From positions 8,070,001 through 8,134,000 of the forward strand of contig CM034108.1 in assembly GCA_019914945.1 (NCBI GenBank): a DNA stretch of 64,000 bases. The letters run 5' to 3'. This stretch comes from Typha latifolia (Eukaryota; Streptophyta; Magnoliopsida; Poales; Typhaceae). Made by a program: the position numbers and the translations under genes. Positions 10,010 through 21,361 of this stretch are shown here, piece by piece (positions within the stretch are counted from its first letter, which is position 1; each line of letters starts with the position of its first letter). The notes beneath the pieces are model-generated. The model had not been told where the DNA came from and ran no database searches. It saw only the letters and a list, made by a program, of their open reading frames with translations.

Positions 10010-11335
10010 ATGACGACAACCAGATCCATGGCTACACGGCGAGATGATGAAGAAGAGATTCTCCCAATAGAGGAGGGAGAAACGATTGCAGGGACTTCCA
10101 CCCGTGGAACCGCCCGATCTAATCAGAATACGGAAGAACCTAGTGTTCAAGCCGTGTTGGGGTCTCTTTCAGAGCAAATGGCCATCAACAACCAGATGAT
10201 GATGGAGATGATGCGGGAACTACGGGCGACAAGGGAAGCAATGGCGAACGGGAAAGCACCATCGACCCCACGACGCGAGTCCACCCCCTTGAACCCACCG
10301 CCACCGGTTCAGCCTTTGCAACCACAAGAGCCACTGCTACCACCACCCTATGGGCAGAGGCAAGCAAGAATGGTTACACCAAGTCCAGTTGCAGGTGAAC
10401 CCATCCGACGGGTGAACCACTATGGAGACCGCCTTGGAGATCAAGATCCGTGGCGGGTCAATACGATCCGGAACCACAACAAGTTAATCAAAACCGAAGG
10501 AGGGATCATCAACCCTTCATGGTGCATCCTCCCCCGGTTAGACAAGGACATGATCCGGAACGAGACAATGGCATCCGTGGACAAGTCGTGCGTCTCGAAT
10601 TCCCCAAGTTCAAAGGTGGCGACCCGATCGATTGGTTGTATAGGGCGGAGCAATTCTTTGCATACCAAGGAACGGCGGAAGAGTACAAGGTGACGCTTGC
10701 GAGCTTCCACCTTGAGGATGCGGCGCTTCATTGGTTTTGAGCAGCCAATGCCACTGAGGCTATCGAAACTTGGGCCGAATTTTGCGCCGATATCACACGG
10801 CGATTTGGAGCATCGGGATATGAAGACTTTGATGCTCTCCTCTCAAAGACGGTGCAAAAGACCACGGTTGGGTCATACCAAGAAGAATTTGAGAGGATTA
10901 GTAGTCGATGTCATCCACCATGGACGGATCAGCAACTTCGCAGCACCTTCATCTCTGGACTGCGGGGTGACATACCAGCCGATGTGAGGGCTTTAAGGCC
11001 TAGAACCTTAAAGGAGGCCTTCGAAGATGCGGTGCTTATGGAAGACAAACATAGGGCCATGAAGATACACCTGAAGCAAAGTTGGATAAGCTAAGGAAGC
11101 CACAATCAAGCTCAACCAAACATAGCGGCGGGAAATACTATCGGAGTACCAAGGGTTGCTGCTACAGTGGTAACTCCTCGGGCACCCTTGAAGCCATCCC
11201 AAGATGTGAAGTATGCACCTAGAGGTCCGGGACGAGCACTCACACCAGCCCAAGTAGAAGAAAGAAGAGCCAAGGGCCTATGCTTCCATTGCGATGAGAA
11301 GTTTGTACCCGGGCATCGCTGCAGTAAACCGATGT
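10010..11335 (+). pseudogene. gag: Gypsy A1 gag
   Basis: Start at the ATG at 10010 (MTTTRSMATRRDDEEE). The N-terminal region is acidic, with a Met-rich stretch (NNQMMMEMMRELRATRE) and a Pro-rich linker. After a frameshift near 10450 the retrotransposon gag domain follows: FPKFKGGDPIDWLYRAEQFF, then LEDAALHWF. It is interrupted by a TGA at 10738 where relatives have arginine (CGA), a CpG-type change. The domain continues with YQEEFERISS and FISGLRGDI. A TAA at 11092 and the zinc knuckle CFHCDEKFVPGHRC (about 11283-11324) come next. The protein would form the particle core and bind RNA; this copy is broken. Confidence 0.9.
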
Positions 11336-11338
11336 GAT

Positions 11339-13363
11339 CGGTGATGCTAATCGGTGGATTGGAGGAAGCGGAGGACGAGTTTGCAGCTGAAGGTGCAGAT
11401 GTGGCTGGACATCAAGGAGAAGAAGCTGAGGAGCATCCCGTGGAGGACAGGATAGCCGAAATCTCCCTCCACGCCTATTCGGGGACAGCTACGCCAAAGA
11501 CCTTGCGGGTGAACGGGGTAGTCAAGAAAACCACAGTGAGAATCTTGATTGATACCGGGTCCACCCACAACTTCATTGACAAGAGGCTCCTTAGGAAGAT
11601 TGGGCTCGAGTTGGAACCCACGGAAGGGTTCGATGTGACGATCGGAGATGGCACCACATTGCGAGCGGATTCTATTTGTGGAGGTGCGGAATTGAAGGTG
11701 CAAGGCCAAACTTTCACATTGGATCTTTATCCGTTGGCCTTGCAAGGTGCCGATATTGTTTTGGGGACCCAATGGCTTCGAAGCTTGGGGCCCGTGACAT
11801 TTGATTTTACAAGTCTCACATTGACGTTTTGGAGAAATGACAAGAGAGTGCTGCTAGATGGAAGCCAACCGCTACTTGAACTTCGAAATGAAGGGGTCGC
11901 AAGGGAGCTCGCTTCTTTCTCGGCGCCCACCTTTCCTTTCTTCTCAGATCTGCGGAGAGCTAGTGCAGAGGATAGTGAGCTGGTCCAACTCATGGAGGAG
12001 TTGAGAGAGAACCCCTCAAGCCACCCCGAGCACGAGGAGCGCGATGGGTTAGTACTAGAGTGCGGGCGAATCAAGGTACCCCGGAACGAAGAGCTACGGA
12101 GACTATTGATGGCACACTTCCATGATACTCCTATAGCAGGGCATGAAGGGGTATTACGTACCTACAAGCGGCTGGCCCAAAACTGTATATGGACAGCAAT
12201 GAAGACGGACGTGAAGAAGTATGTGCGTGAATGTCGAATCTGCCAATGAGTCAAATCGGAGGCACTCAAGCCTAGCGGGCTGCTACAACGACTACCTATA
12301 CCAGAGCGTATTTGGGAGGATATCTCCATGGACTTCATCGAGGGGCTGCCGGAGGTTCAGGGACAATCGATGGTGTTTGTTGTGGTGGATAGACTGAGCA
12401 AATATGCTCATTTCATAACATTGTCTCACCCATTTTCAGCAAAAAGGGTTGCTGAAATTTTTGTTCGGGAAGTGGCACGCTTGCATGGGATGCCTAGGAC
12501 GATCGTGTCGACCGGGGATCGCATCTTCATCAGTGAGTTTTGGTCCGAGTTCTTCAGATTGCAAGGGACTCAAATCAACCTGAGTTCAGCTTATCACCCC
12601 GAGACGGATGGCCAAACCGAGGTGGTGAATCGCGGACTGGAGCAATACTTGCAATGCTTTGTGGCAGAACGACCAAAGGATTGGGTCGAATTCCTTCCAT
12701 GGGCTGAGTGGTCATACAATACTGCTCATCACTCTAGCATCGGCATGACCCCCTTTGAGGCGGTTTATGGGCGCACTCCCCCTGTCTTGCGTGCCTATGA
12801 TAGACTCGCGGCGGCGGATAGGACCGAGCTTGACTTGGAGCTTGCTGATCGAGATGAAACATTGAGACTGCTCAAGACTCACCTAGCCACAGCCCAAAAC
12901 CGCATGAAGCAAACTCATGACAAAGGCCGACGTGAGCGAGAATTTGAGGTGGATCAATTGGTGTTCGTTCGAGCTCAACCGTATCGACAATCCACATTGA
13001 GACCAATTTTGAACCAAAAGTTGGGTTACAAGTACTACGGTCCGTGCCGAGTGCTACAACGAATCGGTCCGGTAGCTTACCGGTTGGACCTACCTGAAGG
13101 AACCGGGATACATCCGATCTTCCATGTATCGGCATTGAAGGCCCCGGATCGGGCCTAACCATGTGGTGGGTTCGGCCTTACCCGAACTAATGGAGGAGGA
13201 TGGCCCCACTGAACCGGTCCGAGTATTAGGCCGCAGGAGAAGACGCCATGGGATCAGATTAGAGACTGAAGTGCTAATTGAGTGGCTGGGCAAATCTACT
13301 GATGAGTCTACCTGGGAGCTAGAGTCAAATATCATGGATCGCTTTCCAAACTTCAAACCTTGA
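11339..13363 (+). pseudogene. pol: Gypsy A1 protease-integrase-chromodomain, RT/RNase H missing
   Basis: Protease: ILIDTGSTHNFID and GADIVLGTQWL. After LLDGSQPLLEL the frame passes directly to ELASFSAPTFPFF, normally found after RNase H, so both RT and RNase H are gone without loss of frame. The integrase has the HHCC finger (HFHDT...GHEG...CRICQ) and a TGA at 12247. The core has MDFIEGL and QTEVVNR, but the second catalytic aspartate region reads VSTGDRIF where gypsy C has VSDGDRIF. A +1 shift near 13144 precedes the chromodomain (13163-13363, VLIEWLGKSTDESTWELE). Chromodomains can direct integration to particular chromatin. Confidence 0.92.
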
Positions 13364-13390
13364 GGACAAGGTTGCAGAAGCGCGGTGGAT

Positions 13391-14331
13391 TGATACGATT
13401 CGGACTTCACCGACGTCATCTCGAGCATGGATTCACTTTAGGAGTGTTTTTATTTCATGTTTTAGTATTTAATTTCTATTAAAATAAGTTTTCTGTAAGT
13501 CGCGTTCAAACGCGGGTGGAGTGAGTTCGAATGCGGTTTGTGAACGTGGTGAAGAGAATGTACTGTGCGTTCGAACGCGGTGCGTTCGAACGCACTGTGA
13601 ATGCCTGCATCGCGTTCGCAAATACCGACAGGCGCGTTCGATCGCGCGTTCGAACGCCTGCATCGCGTTCGCAAATCCAGAAGAGCGAACTCGGTGCGTT
13701 CGAACGCGGTCGGGCGAGTTCGAACGCGGTCGAAGAAAATTGTGTTTTTAGGGTTAATTTGAGTTGTTGGTTAGCCTATAAAAGGATGTGGTAGGCAACC
13801 AAATTGATTATTAATTATTGAGATTGAGTTTTTCCTTGCCTCCTTCGTCTTCTTCGCTCCCGTTCTCTCAATCCCCGGCGACGCCGCTTCTAACCTCCCT
13901 CGTCCGGCTAATCACCCTAGTCCCTTAGGAGTGGCCCTCTTCTCCCCCTTCGTCCAATCTATCCCACACTTGCCCTAATCCTTCCATCAACCACAACCCT
14001 TCCACCATCACTTTTCACCGGTACCACCACATTAACGCCGGTCCTCCACCAACCATCATTACCTAGGATCTCGTGCCTCCATCCACGAATCCAAAACAGA
14101 GCATCCTGATGTTCGTCCACTAAATGGATGGTATCTCGAGATCCACAACTCCGATTCACCTGAAACTTACTTTATTGAAAAGCTCTTTTCTAGGGCGACA
14201 AGATATCAAAATTTCACATCAATCCAACGGCGGAATATGTCGGGATCTTATTTCAAAGTTCCGTGCCAGATCTAGTCCAGATCAAGAATTGGAAGAGATC
14301 GACCTTTTACCAAAAAGGCGTGATCGTACCA
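13391..14331 (+). repeat. 3' LTR of gypsy A1 (941 bp)
   Basis: Full-length family LTR with a GAACGC array (13500-13735), TATA box at 13777-13784 and a U5 tail ending GATCGTACCA. A purine-rich stretch before it (from 13363) is the presumed PPT. It has the same length as the left LTR of gypsy D. Confidence 0.92.
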
Positions 14332-14336
14332 AATCT

Positions 14337-15900
14337 CTATAAAAATAGTATGGATTTAAATAATATACAACAGCATCGAGATGTGTATCAAGCATTCCAT
14401 TTATATAGTGATCAATTGCATCGAAGAAAGGCTTGAAAGAAGTTTTATTATTACTAAAAATATTCTTAAATTTCTTCTTAACATCGTTCAACCCACTATA
14501 TATAAATCTTGTTGGTTGCTTTCTTTCACCATCAACAACTGGAAGTAACTTCACTAAGGGAGTGAAAATTTTAACCACTAATGACACTTGCCTCCAAAAT
14601 TGATTATTAAGAATAGTAGAGTAAGCTTTCTTTCCCTTAGTAGTTTTTAACCATTTGCATGTTGAATATTCATCAGAAGTAAAGATAAGTCTTAATTTTT
14701 CTTTCTTCTCCAAAAGACTATATAATATGAGAAAAGAAGTGGCAAATCTTGTAATCCCATGCCTCACAATCTCCCTTTTCTGTGTGAATTAGCGCATCAT
14801 ACTTAATGTCTTATGATGTCCATAAATGAATACCGTGACTTTCCTTCCACGTTCAATTGCACCTTTAATCCTTCCTTCTTTGGATATCCTCTCTAATACT
14901 AAATCTATACAATGGGCGGCACAAGATGTCTAGTATATGCAGGGATATTTATCTTTTAGCAACCGTGCAGCTGCTAAATTAGCAACAACATTATCAGTCA
15001 CAATTTGGAGAACATTCTCCTCTCCCACTTCTTTGATACCATCAACAAAAATATTATAAATGTATTCACCTGTATGTGAGTCTTTAGAGCAATCCAGAAA
15101 ACTAACCCCCAACTCACAACTAACACATAAATTCATAACATTTCTTCCTTTCCGATCTATCTAAGCATTAGTCAAAATTAAACAACCATTTTTTCCCATG
15201 CAACTCTATGATTCTCCAAATCATCATTTGTTTAGCCACTTGCTTCTTCAAAAGTGGCTCACGCAATTCATGCATAGATGCTGGCTTATACCCTAAGTCA
15301 TACTGACCAACTCGTTCCATCAATATATGAAATGATTTATGTTTGTCTGTACTATCTTCAAAAGTGGCTCACGCGATGAAAAGAGATGCCATATTTGTAA
15401 ACCCAGTGAGCTAAGTAGTTGTTCACTTTATCTCTTTCTTCTTTTGCAAAGGAATCTTTTATGTTTGTCTGTACTATCCTTCCCCGCTCTCTAACGGCAA
15501 CTTCTAGATTAATAGAGGTGAATTTATCCATCTGAAATTTCTAAATCTTCATTCTCTCTATAATATGTTTACTTCTGCCTTTAATTCTGCTGCCTCTCTT
15601 GATTTCTTTTCCTTTTTATTTTTTTATTCTCCTATAGATGATCCTTGATAAGTTTTTGGCCTCATCAGTAGCTTTTGGATAAATCGCAACATCACCTCTA
15701 ATGTAAGTAATATGCTTTTTAAATCTACTAATTCCTCCCTTCATGACCTTCCCATAGAATGTACATTTTACCATATTGGCATCATTTTTATTAGGAAGGT
15801 ATCCATATTTTCTCCCTAAATCATTAGAGCCAATAGGCACAAAATATTCAGATGATGTACACCCAGCCACATACGTTGTTTGGGAGGAACTAGTTAGCAT
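14337..15900 (-). pseudogene. hAT transposase, BED finger and catalytic region
   Basis: Reading from 15900 downward: a degenerate BED-type zinc finger (KCTFYGKVMKGGISRFKKH, second Cys replaced by Tyr), then a DUF659-like segment at 14930-15136 (EVGEENVLQIVTDN, AARLLKDKYPCIYW). It is followed by RHGITRFATSFL and the stretch through VVYYLNPYYFYRD next to the gypsy insertion. Stops and frameshifts occur between segments. Family knowledge: hAT transposases cut and paste the element using a DDE-type RNase H fold. A short partial duplication (TTCAAAAGTGGCTCACGC at about 15246 and 15358) lies in the broken middle part. Confidence 0.85.
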
Positions 15901-17200
15901 ATCTGATTAGTTTTACTTTGTATATGAAAGCCATTGGGTAATTCACAAATTAATTTTCATATGAGATTAACAAAATAACTAGCAGTCTAGCATATCAGAT
16001 TAATAAAGTTACAAACTAACTACTTAACTAGCATATCAAATTGTTAATAGTAAAAAAAATTACTAAGGGCATAAGTATTTCTAATTAGCAATTGATTCTT
16101 CTAGCTTAACAAATTAACAATAATTACTAATTAAGCAATTAGAAAACCAAAACTAATAGTGATAACCAAAGAAATCTACATTTAAATTACTAATTACATT
16201 AATTAGTTTTCTAATTACTAATTAGAATTTAGAAAACCAATCACTGTAAATAATATTTAATAATTATAGTGAAGCAGTGACTAAGTGTCCGACAGTGTTA
16301 GTTTTAACTCTGTTGGCTTTCTTATCTACATTCTACAATTAGCAGTTAACAAACTAATTAGCTCAATAATCATTATTCATTATTCATTAATCTTAATCAT
16401 TCCTCAACTATCAATCTATCACAATGAATTAGTGAAACTATTGAAAAAAAATCAATAACTAAAGAAAACTAAAGCAGTTAAGCAGTAATTAAGTGTTAAT
16501 TAATTAAACACTACTTCTTTAGTTAATTAATCAAACCCTTTCCCTGCTTCTATAGTTTATTAATCAAACCCTTTCACTGCTACAATAAATCAATAATTAG
16601 GGATTTAAGTGTTAATTACTGATTTATTGTAGCAGTGAAGAAAATAGAGAGCAAAGCCAGCGGTGAAAGGGAGAAAGAGAAGGAGAAAGGGAAGAAGGAA
16701 AAAAAATCTCAGTGGGGAAGGATCATTTAAAGGGATACCTTAGTTGTCGCCTTGCAGGTTGCCGCTCGGAGCTATGAAGGGAAGGCTGTGCTGGCCGCTC
16801 GGTTAAGGGGATGGCTGTGCTCAGTTGCTTGCTTGCCAGCACCGCTCATAGCCTCGGAGAGATCGAGAGAGGGAGATCGAAGATGAGGTCGATGAAGGTT
16901 GAGGGAGGGGATTTTTAGGGCTCGGAGAGATCGAGAGAGAGGAGGCTTAGGGGGATTGAGAGTGAGGAGAGAACGATAGGTTAGATATTTAAATGGTTAA
17001 CGAGTTAGCTTGAAGATCCAACCCAATACAATTGGGCTCTCCCGCAAAATGATTTAGCGGGTTGGCCGGCCCACTATGCGTCTTGGTTGATCGCCAAGCG
17101 ATTTGGCGGCCCGCCAAGAAGGCCTAGGTGGCCTCGCCGCCAAGTTGAGGCCGCTTGGGCTATTTGCAGGGCAGCCGCCTTGACCGTTATTTAAAACACT
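15901..17200. other. hAT 5' region, no gene seen
   Basis: AT-rich from 15901 to 16650, then purine-rich (GAGAAAGGGAG) to about 16980, then GC-rich subterminal repeats to the terminus. It holds a perfect hairpin (16573-16639) and a direct repeat of TTTATTAATCAAACCCTTTC. I see no supportable coding sequence. Confidence 0.55.
16573..16639. repeat. Perfect 20-bp inverted repeat (hairpin)
   Basis: Arm 16573-16592 (TTCACTGCTACAATAAATCA) is the exact reverse complement of 16620-16639, with a 27-base loop. It lies in the non-coding part of the hAT element. Confidence 0.85.
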
Positions 17201-17334
17201 AAGGTTAGGGATAAATCAAAGGTAGGAGAGGTTGAAGGATAGAAGAAACTAGGATGCAATTTTCATAAAAAGTTGATCCATCTTGGATTGTGTTGTTATT
17301 TGCTGCTTGTGTCTTATTGTAGGACCTTCAGTAC

Positions 17335-17796
17335 TGAAAAACTCCTAGACACAAGTATATATCGAAATACTAGGCAATGATATCACTCGTTCGCTTAAGT
17401 AAAAGTCCGTAGAAATATTAAGAATGAAAACAGAGATGAACGCCAAGATTTTAACGTGGAAAAACCCAAATGGGAAAAAACCACGGGTCCAAACTTGGAT
17501 CAAAACCAATCACTATGATAGTAGTAGTTATAAGACTGACTCACAAAATAATCCGTCGATCCAAACAACTTTGTTCCTCTCAGTCTTGCTCGCTAGAACC
17601 CACGATTCACTGCTTCTCATGATTGAAGTCCAACCTCAGTAGCCCTCGAGATTGATTTTTTGTCTAGATAGCTCTTAAGACGAAAGATTAGGTTTTGTAG
17701 ATAAGTGGAACCTTGTTAGTTGAAGAACCGATGTAGCCTCAAGAAGTCTCCTTCAATAATGCTTTTTCAACCACCCTTGAGTTATGGCATCACAAT
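17335..17796 (-). repeat. Truncated S-type copia LTR
   Basis: Starts TGAAAAACTCC and follows 7902-8325 of the S LTR, with a short extra segment (AGATAGCTCTTAAGACGAAAG). It stops abruptly at 17796, where X LTR (TGTAAC) begins. The U3 with the GAACGC array is absent. Confidence 0.88.
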
Positions 17797-17999
17797 TGTA
17801 ACAACCCAATCCCAAAAAAAAAAAAAAATTCTTTACATGGGCACGACGTGACCGGCCTCGTGCCCATGCAATGGGGCAGCGTGGGGGAGGAGCCACGCAT
17901 CCCCCCTCGCGTCGCCGCAGCCAACCGGTTGCGGCCAGCTAGCTGCGGCAGGCCCCAGCGCCGCCGCAGCCACCGCCAACCCCCCACCCACTGCCTTCT

Positions 18000-18056
18000 C
18001 TCTCTCTATAAATCTCTCTCTCTCGTTCGATCTCTCTCTCTTTTCTTCTTCCCTCG

Positions 18057-18089
<33 letters not shown>

Positions 18090-18345
18090 CCACTGCCGAA
18101 CCGCCGCCGCTATCGTCGTCTTGGCCGCAGTGAGCCTCCTCCTCCTCTCTCTCTATCACTATCTCTCTCTCTCTCTCTCTCTCTGTCCTTCTTTGCGCTC
18201 GGGCTCGTCAGAGCCGAGAGGCCGGCAGCTGGCTGGCCACCAACTGCCGGTGCCCTCCCCGCAAGCCGGGTCCGCACCTCCCTCCCCTCCTCCCTTCTTC
18301 TTCTTCTTCTTCTTCCTTTCTTTCTTTCTTTTTCTCTTCCCTCCT
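18000..18345. repeat. CT-rich and TTC microsatellites in X LTR
   Basis: Runs of CT (longest near 18060-18087 and 18160-18190) and TTC (18297-18320). TATAAATC at 18007-18014, inside the CT tract, is a possible TATA box with a CT-rich 5' UTR after it. Apparent Ser/Leu- and Glu/Arg-rich ORFs here are products of low complexity. Confidence 0.8.
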
Positions 18346-19346
18346 CAGCTTCCACTTCTTCTTTTTCTGCACAGTGCTGGGCTCGGCCCAGCACTGTAGC
18401 AGTGTTTTAATTAATTAATTATTTATTTATTTGATGTTATTTATTTAGGTTTTTTCTTCTTAATTAATGCAAATAGATTATTTAGACATTAATTATTTTA
18501 ATAATAATATATTCTTTAATATGTTTAGTATTAATTGTAATTTGTATAATCAATGATTAATTAGGTAGAAATATAAGTAATACTCATATTTATTTATTTA
18601 TATCTCTATTAGATTAATATATAGATTTGTAAATTATAATTATCAAATTTATATACCAATAGTTTTATGAGATACATTTTAAATAATTCTAATAATTTAT
18701 TATACATTATTATTTTGTAACAAATAAGATAATGACTACATAGTCCATAATTAATCAAGATATAATTTAATTATAATTAGGTTTTTATCTATATTTATAT
18801 TTTATTTATAATTAAAAATCTAGCTAATTATAAAAATAAGTAGAAATTCTAAAATCTAATAAATCATCATATTTTACTCGAACGGATTATATTGGGATAA
18901 ACAACTAACTTTATGTTACTTAAATATTTTCAGATCTCGAACCCCTTATTTGAGACCCCGTGGACTTTGCTAGCGATGAGTGTCACTCGGTTAACTGACG
19001 GGCGTGAGAGATGCGTGGTTTGTGTCTTCTGATCGGACTATGAGTAGTCTTATCCCTTAGACGCCTTTCTCAAATTAGGTTATATTATATATTTGTGTAT
19101 ATGCATGTTTTGGCCTCCAGCATGATTATATAATTTTATCTAGAGATGATTATAGTCGAGCATATTTTATCATCCATTCGATTATGCTGATTTGGAATAT
19201 GAGTACATTGGTGATATATATAGAGATGATCAGAGATGATTCTACTGTTATGATTGTTTACCGAGTTGATCTGTAGCACGAGTATGCATGTAATAGATTA
19301 GCATGAGTATGCATGTGTTGACGATACAGTTGGAGACTACATTGCA

Positions 19347-19649
19347 TCATTTTCTCTTGATTCCTATTCCACCTAAATTCCTGTTATGCATTGACTTGTT
19401 ATCGTACCAGATATATGCATATGATCTGTCATTTAGAAGGAAAGAATGAAATGTGATTGATAAGATAGTTGATAGAAAGCGTGAGGATACCCGAGTGGGC
19501 GCGAGGGGTAGGACGCGCTTGGTGGATGATTGATCGCTCGATATGGTCGCGATCCTGTTGGTGTTACATCCGAGGTCATTAGTCTGTGTGCACAGTAGAC
19601 ATTCGGACACATGCCGTTCGCCAGGGCATATGTGGCGAGTTATCCTCAC
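19347..19649 (-). CDS. Small antisense ORF in X LTR, unknown function
   Basis: A 100-residue frame read opposite to the LTR, starting MRITRHICPGERHVSECL and containing SSDQSSTKRVL and APTRVSSRFLSTIL. I do not recognise a domain. Recognisable versions occur in all four X LTR copies: 50443-50715 (plus; N-terminal part frameshifted), 60973-61254 (minus) and 63216-63626 (plus). Most differences are single residues. It could be an artefact of sequence similarity between young LTRs rather than a gene. Confidence 0.25.
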   Translation of the reverse strand: MRITRHICPGERHVSECLLCTQTNDLGCNTNRIATISSDQSSTKRVLPLAPTRVSSRFLSTILSITFHSFLLNDRSYAYIWYDNKSMHNRNLGGIGIKRK

Positions 19650-20570
19650 GAGATTTCTATCAGCTAGAAGGGTGCCCGGTCTGGATGGATGTTGATACCC
19701 TTAGTGGATGGCAGGGTATGGTTATATTTGAGATACTCCTTGCGGATGGCAGAGTATGCTCTGAGCCTTCGGGTATGATGTTGAGACCGGGTACCGGGTG
19801 TTCACTGTGCACAGTGGTCTAGTATGTCGATATTATACTGAGATATCGGTTTTGATTATGATGTTGAGAAATGCATATGATTTCATTATCATTTAATTAC
19901 CTGATTATTGAGTGGTCAATATTCATCATCTATGATTGCATTTGATATCATAACGTGGTCATGGTCGGCATGCATCATGTGTCATATTTGAGAGAGAGTT
20001 ATGATGATAGTATGATACGGAGATTTGTTTGCTCATGGTCGAGGATTATATACTTTTATCAGTTATGACATGTTATCTACTTTTCATTTATATATTATTG
20101 AGGATACATTCATATACTCATTCATGACATGATACTCTTTCTGATTCATATTATCCAGTACATGATTTACTCTCTGTTTGGCATCACTGATTCGGGGTAA
20201 GGTCTATTCACTGAGCCTTTTGCTCATGACTCTCTTTATTTCTTTTCTAATCCCCTCAGATATGTGGTACGTGATAGCGACTTGAGAAGATATTTTAGAG
20301 CAATGATGAGGCGAGCTATAGATGCGAGATGGTATAGATGATAATTTATATAGAAATTGAGTTGTACCAATATCTAATATTTGTACTCTTTTGTATTAGA
20401 CGATGATTTGTATAATACAGGTCGAATCATAGTGTACTCTTGTATTAGTTATTTTAGTTGTATCTTGATGGTTTTTTGTGGCCTGTGTGGGTCATGCTAG
20501 ATTATGTAGCGGTCTAGTGTATATTATTGTGGACTTTGATATTCATATGTTAACAGGTTTATTTGGTTAA

Positions 20571-21361
20571 TGATACGATTCGGACTTCACCGACGTCGTC
20601 TCGAGCTTGGATTTACCTTAGGATAAGATTGAGTTTTAGGATAAGATTGAGTTTTAGGATAAGATTGTGTTTTACGATAAGATTGAGTTTTAGGATAAGA
20701 TTGTGTTTTAGGATAAGATTGGGTTTTAGGATAAGATTGTGTTTTAGGATAAGATTGAGTTGTTGGTTAGCCTATAAAAGTATGTGTAGGGCAACCAAAA
20801 TTATAATTGAATATTGAGAATTGAGTTTGCCTTGCCTCCTTCATCTTCTTCGCTCCCGTTCCCTCAATCTCCCCGGCGACGCCGCTTCTAATCTCCCTCG
20901 ACAGGCCAATCACCCTAGTCCCTTAGGAGTGGCCCTCTTCTCCCCCTTCTTCCAATTTATCCATCGCTATCTCTAACCTTTCCATCATCCATAACCCTTC
21001 CACCATCACTTTTACACCGGTGCCACCCCATCAACACCGGCCCTCCACAATCCACCATTACCCAGGATTTCGTGCCTTCATCCACGGAATCCAAAAACAG
21101 AGTATCCTGATGTTCGTCCACTAAACGAACGATATCTCGAGATCCCCAACTCCGATTCGCCTCAAACTAGATCCGTTGGAAAGCTCTTTTCCGGGCCTAC
21201 ATCATATCAAAATTTCACAGCGATCCAACGGTAGGATATTTCGGGATCTGATCTCAAAGTTCCGTGCAAGATCGTAACAATCTGGTATCAGGGCCATAGC
21301 ACCAAAAGAGGGTTCGTATCAAGCTGGTATCAGAGCCTATAGCCGAGGAAGGATCGTACCA
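20571..21361 (+). repeat. 5' LTR of gypsy B
   Basis: Homologous to the A1 LTR at both ends and in the TATA/U5 region, but U3 holds an 8 x 18-bp repeat (20618-20761) instead of the GAACGC array. The 3' end contains two extra PBS-like copies, TGGTATCAGGGCC (21283-21295) and TGGTATCAGAGCC (21325-21337), before the functional PBS at 21365-21377. Confidence 0.93.
20618..20761. repeat. 8 x 18-bp tandem repeat in B LTR U3
   Basis: Unit TTAGGATAAGATTGAGTT, exactly eight copies with point variants (GTGTT, GGGTT, one ACGATAAG). The same eight-copy array is present in the 3' LTR (23933-24076) and the solo LTR (52657-52800). The IRLSFRIRLCF peptide repeats it encodes are incidental. Confidence 0.95.

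Larger units (their letters stand above)
9412..14331 (+). mobile_element. Gypsy A1: chromovirus-type element lacking RT/RNase H
   Basis: The element is flanked by perfect 5-bp target duplications AATCT (9407-9411 and 14332-14336), which prove the boundaries. LTRs begin TGATACGATTCGG and end GTACCA. The interior keeps gag, protease, integrase and a chromodomain. Reverse transcriptase and RNase H are absent, because the protease runs directly into the sequence that normally follows RNase H. The 5' LTR is 557 bp and the 3' LTR 941 bp. It is nested in a hAT transposon. Confidence 0.93.
8953..17201 (-). mobile_element. hAT DNA transposon, split by gypsy A1
   Basis: hAT coding remnants lie on the minus strand at 8985-9411 and 14337-15900 and are continuous across the gypsy A1 insertion once one AATCT duplicate is removed. 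The probable 5' terminus is at 17201: reading inward on the minus strand it begins TAGTGTTTTAAATAACGG and is followed by GC-rich subterminal repeats (GGCGGCCCGCCAAG, 17050-17180). The opposite terminus was not found and may have been lost where copia S joins at 8953. The copy is defective. Confidence 0.75.

Noticed and set aside
17848..18399. Ser/Leu-rich and opposite-strand Glu/Arg-rich ORFs in X LTR
   Set aside because: They arise from CT and TTC microsatellites. Length and composition vary freely between X copies (for example 59494-59958).
20563..20817. ORF with repeated IRLSF/IRLCF peptides
   Set aside because: It is the direct translation of the 18-bp LTR repeat, and the unit length is a multiple of three so no frame closes. 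It spans the U3-R region of an LTR.
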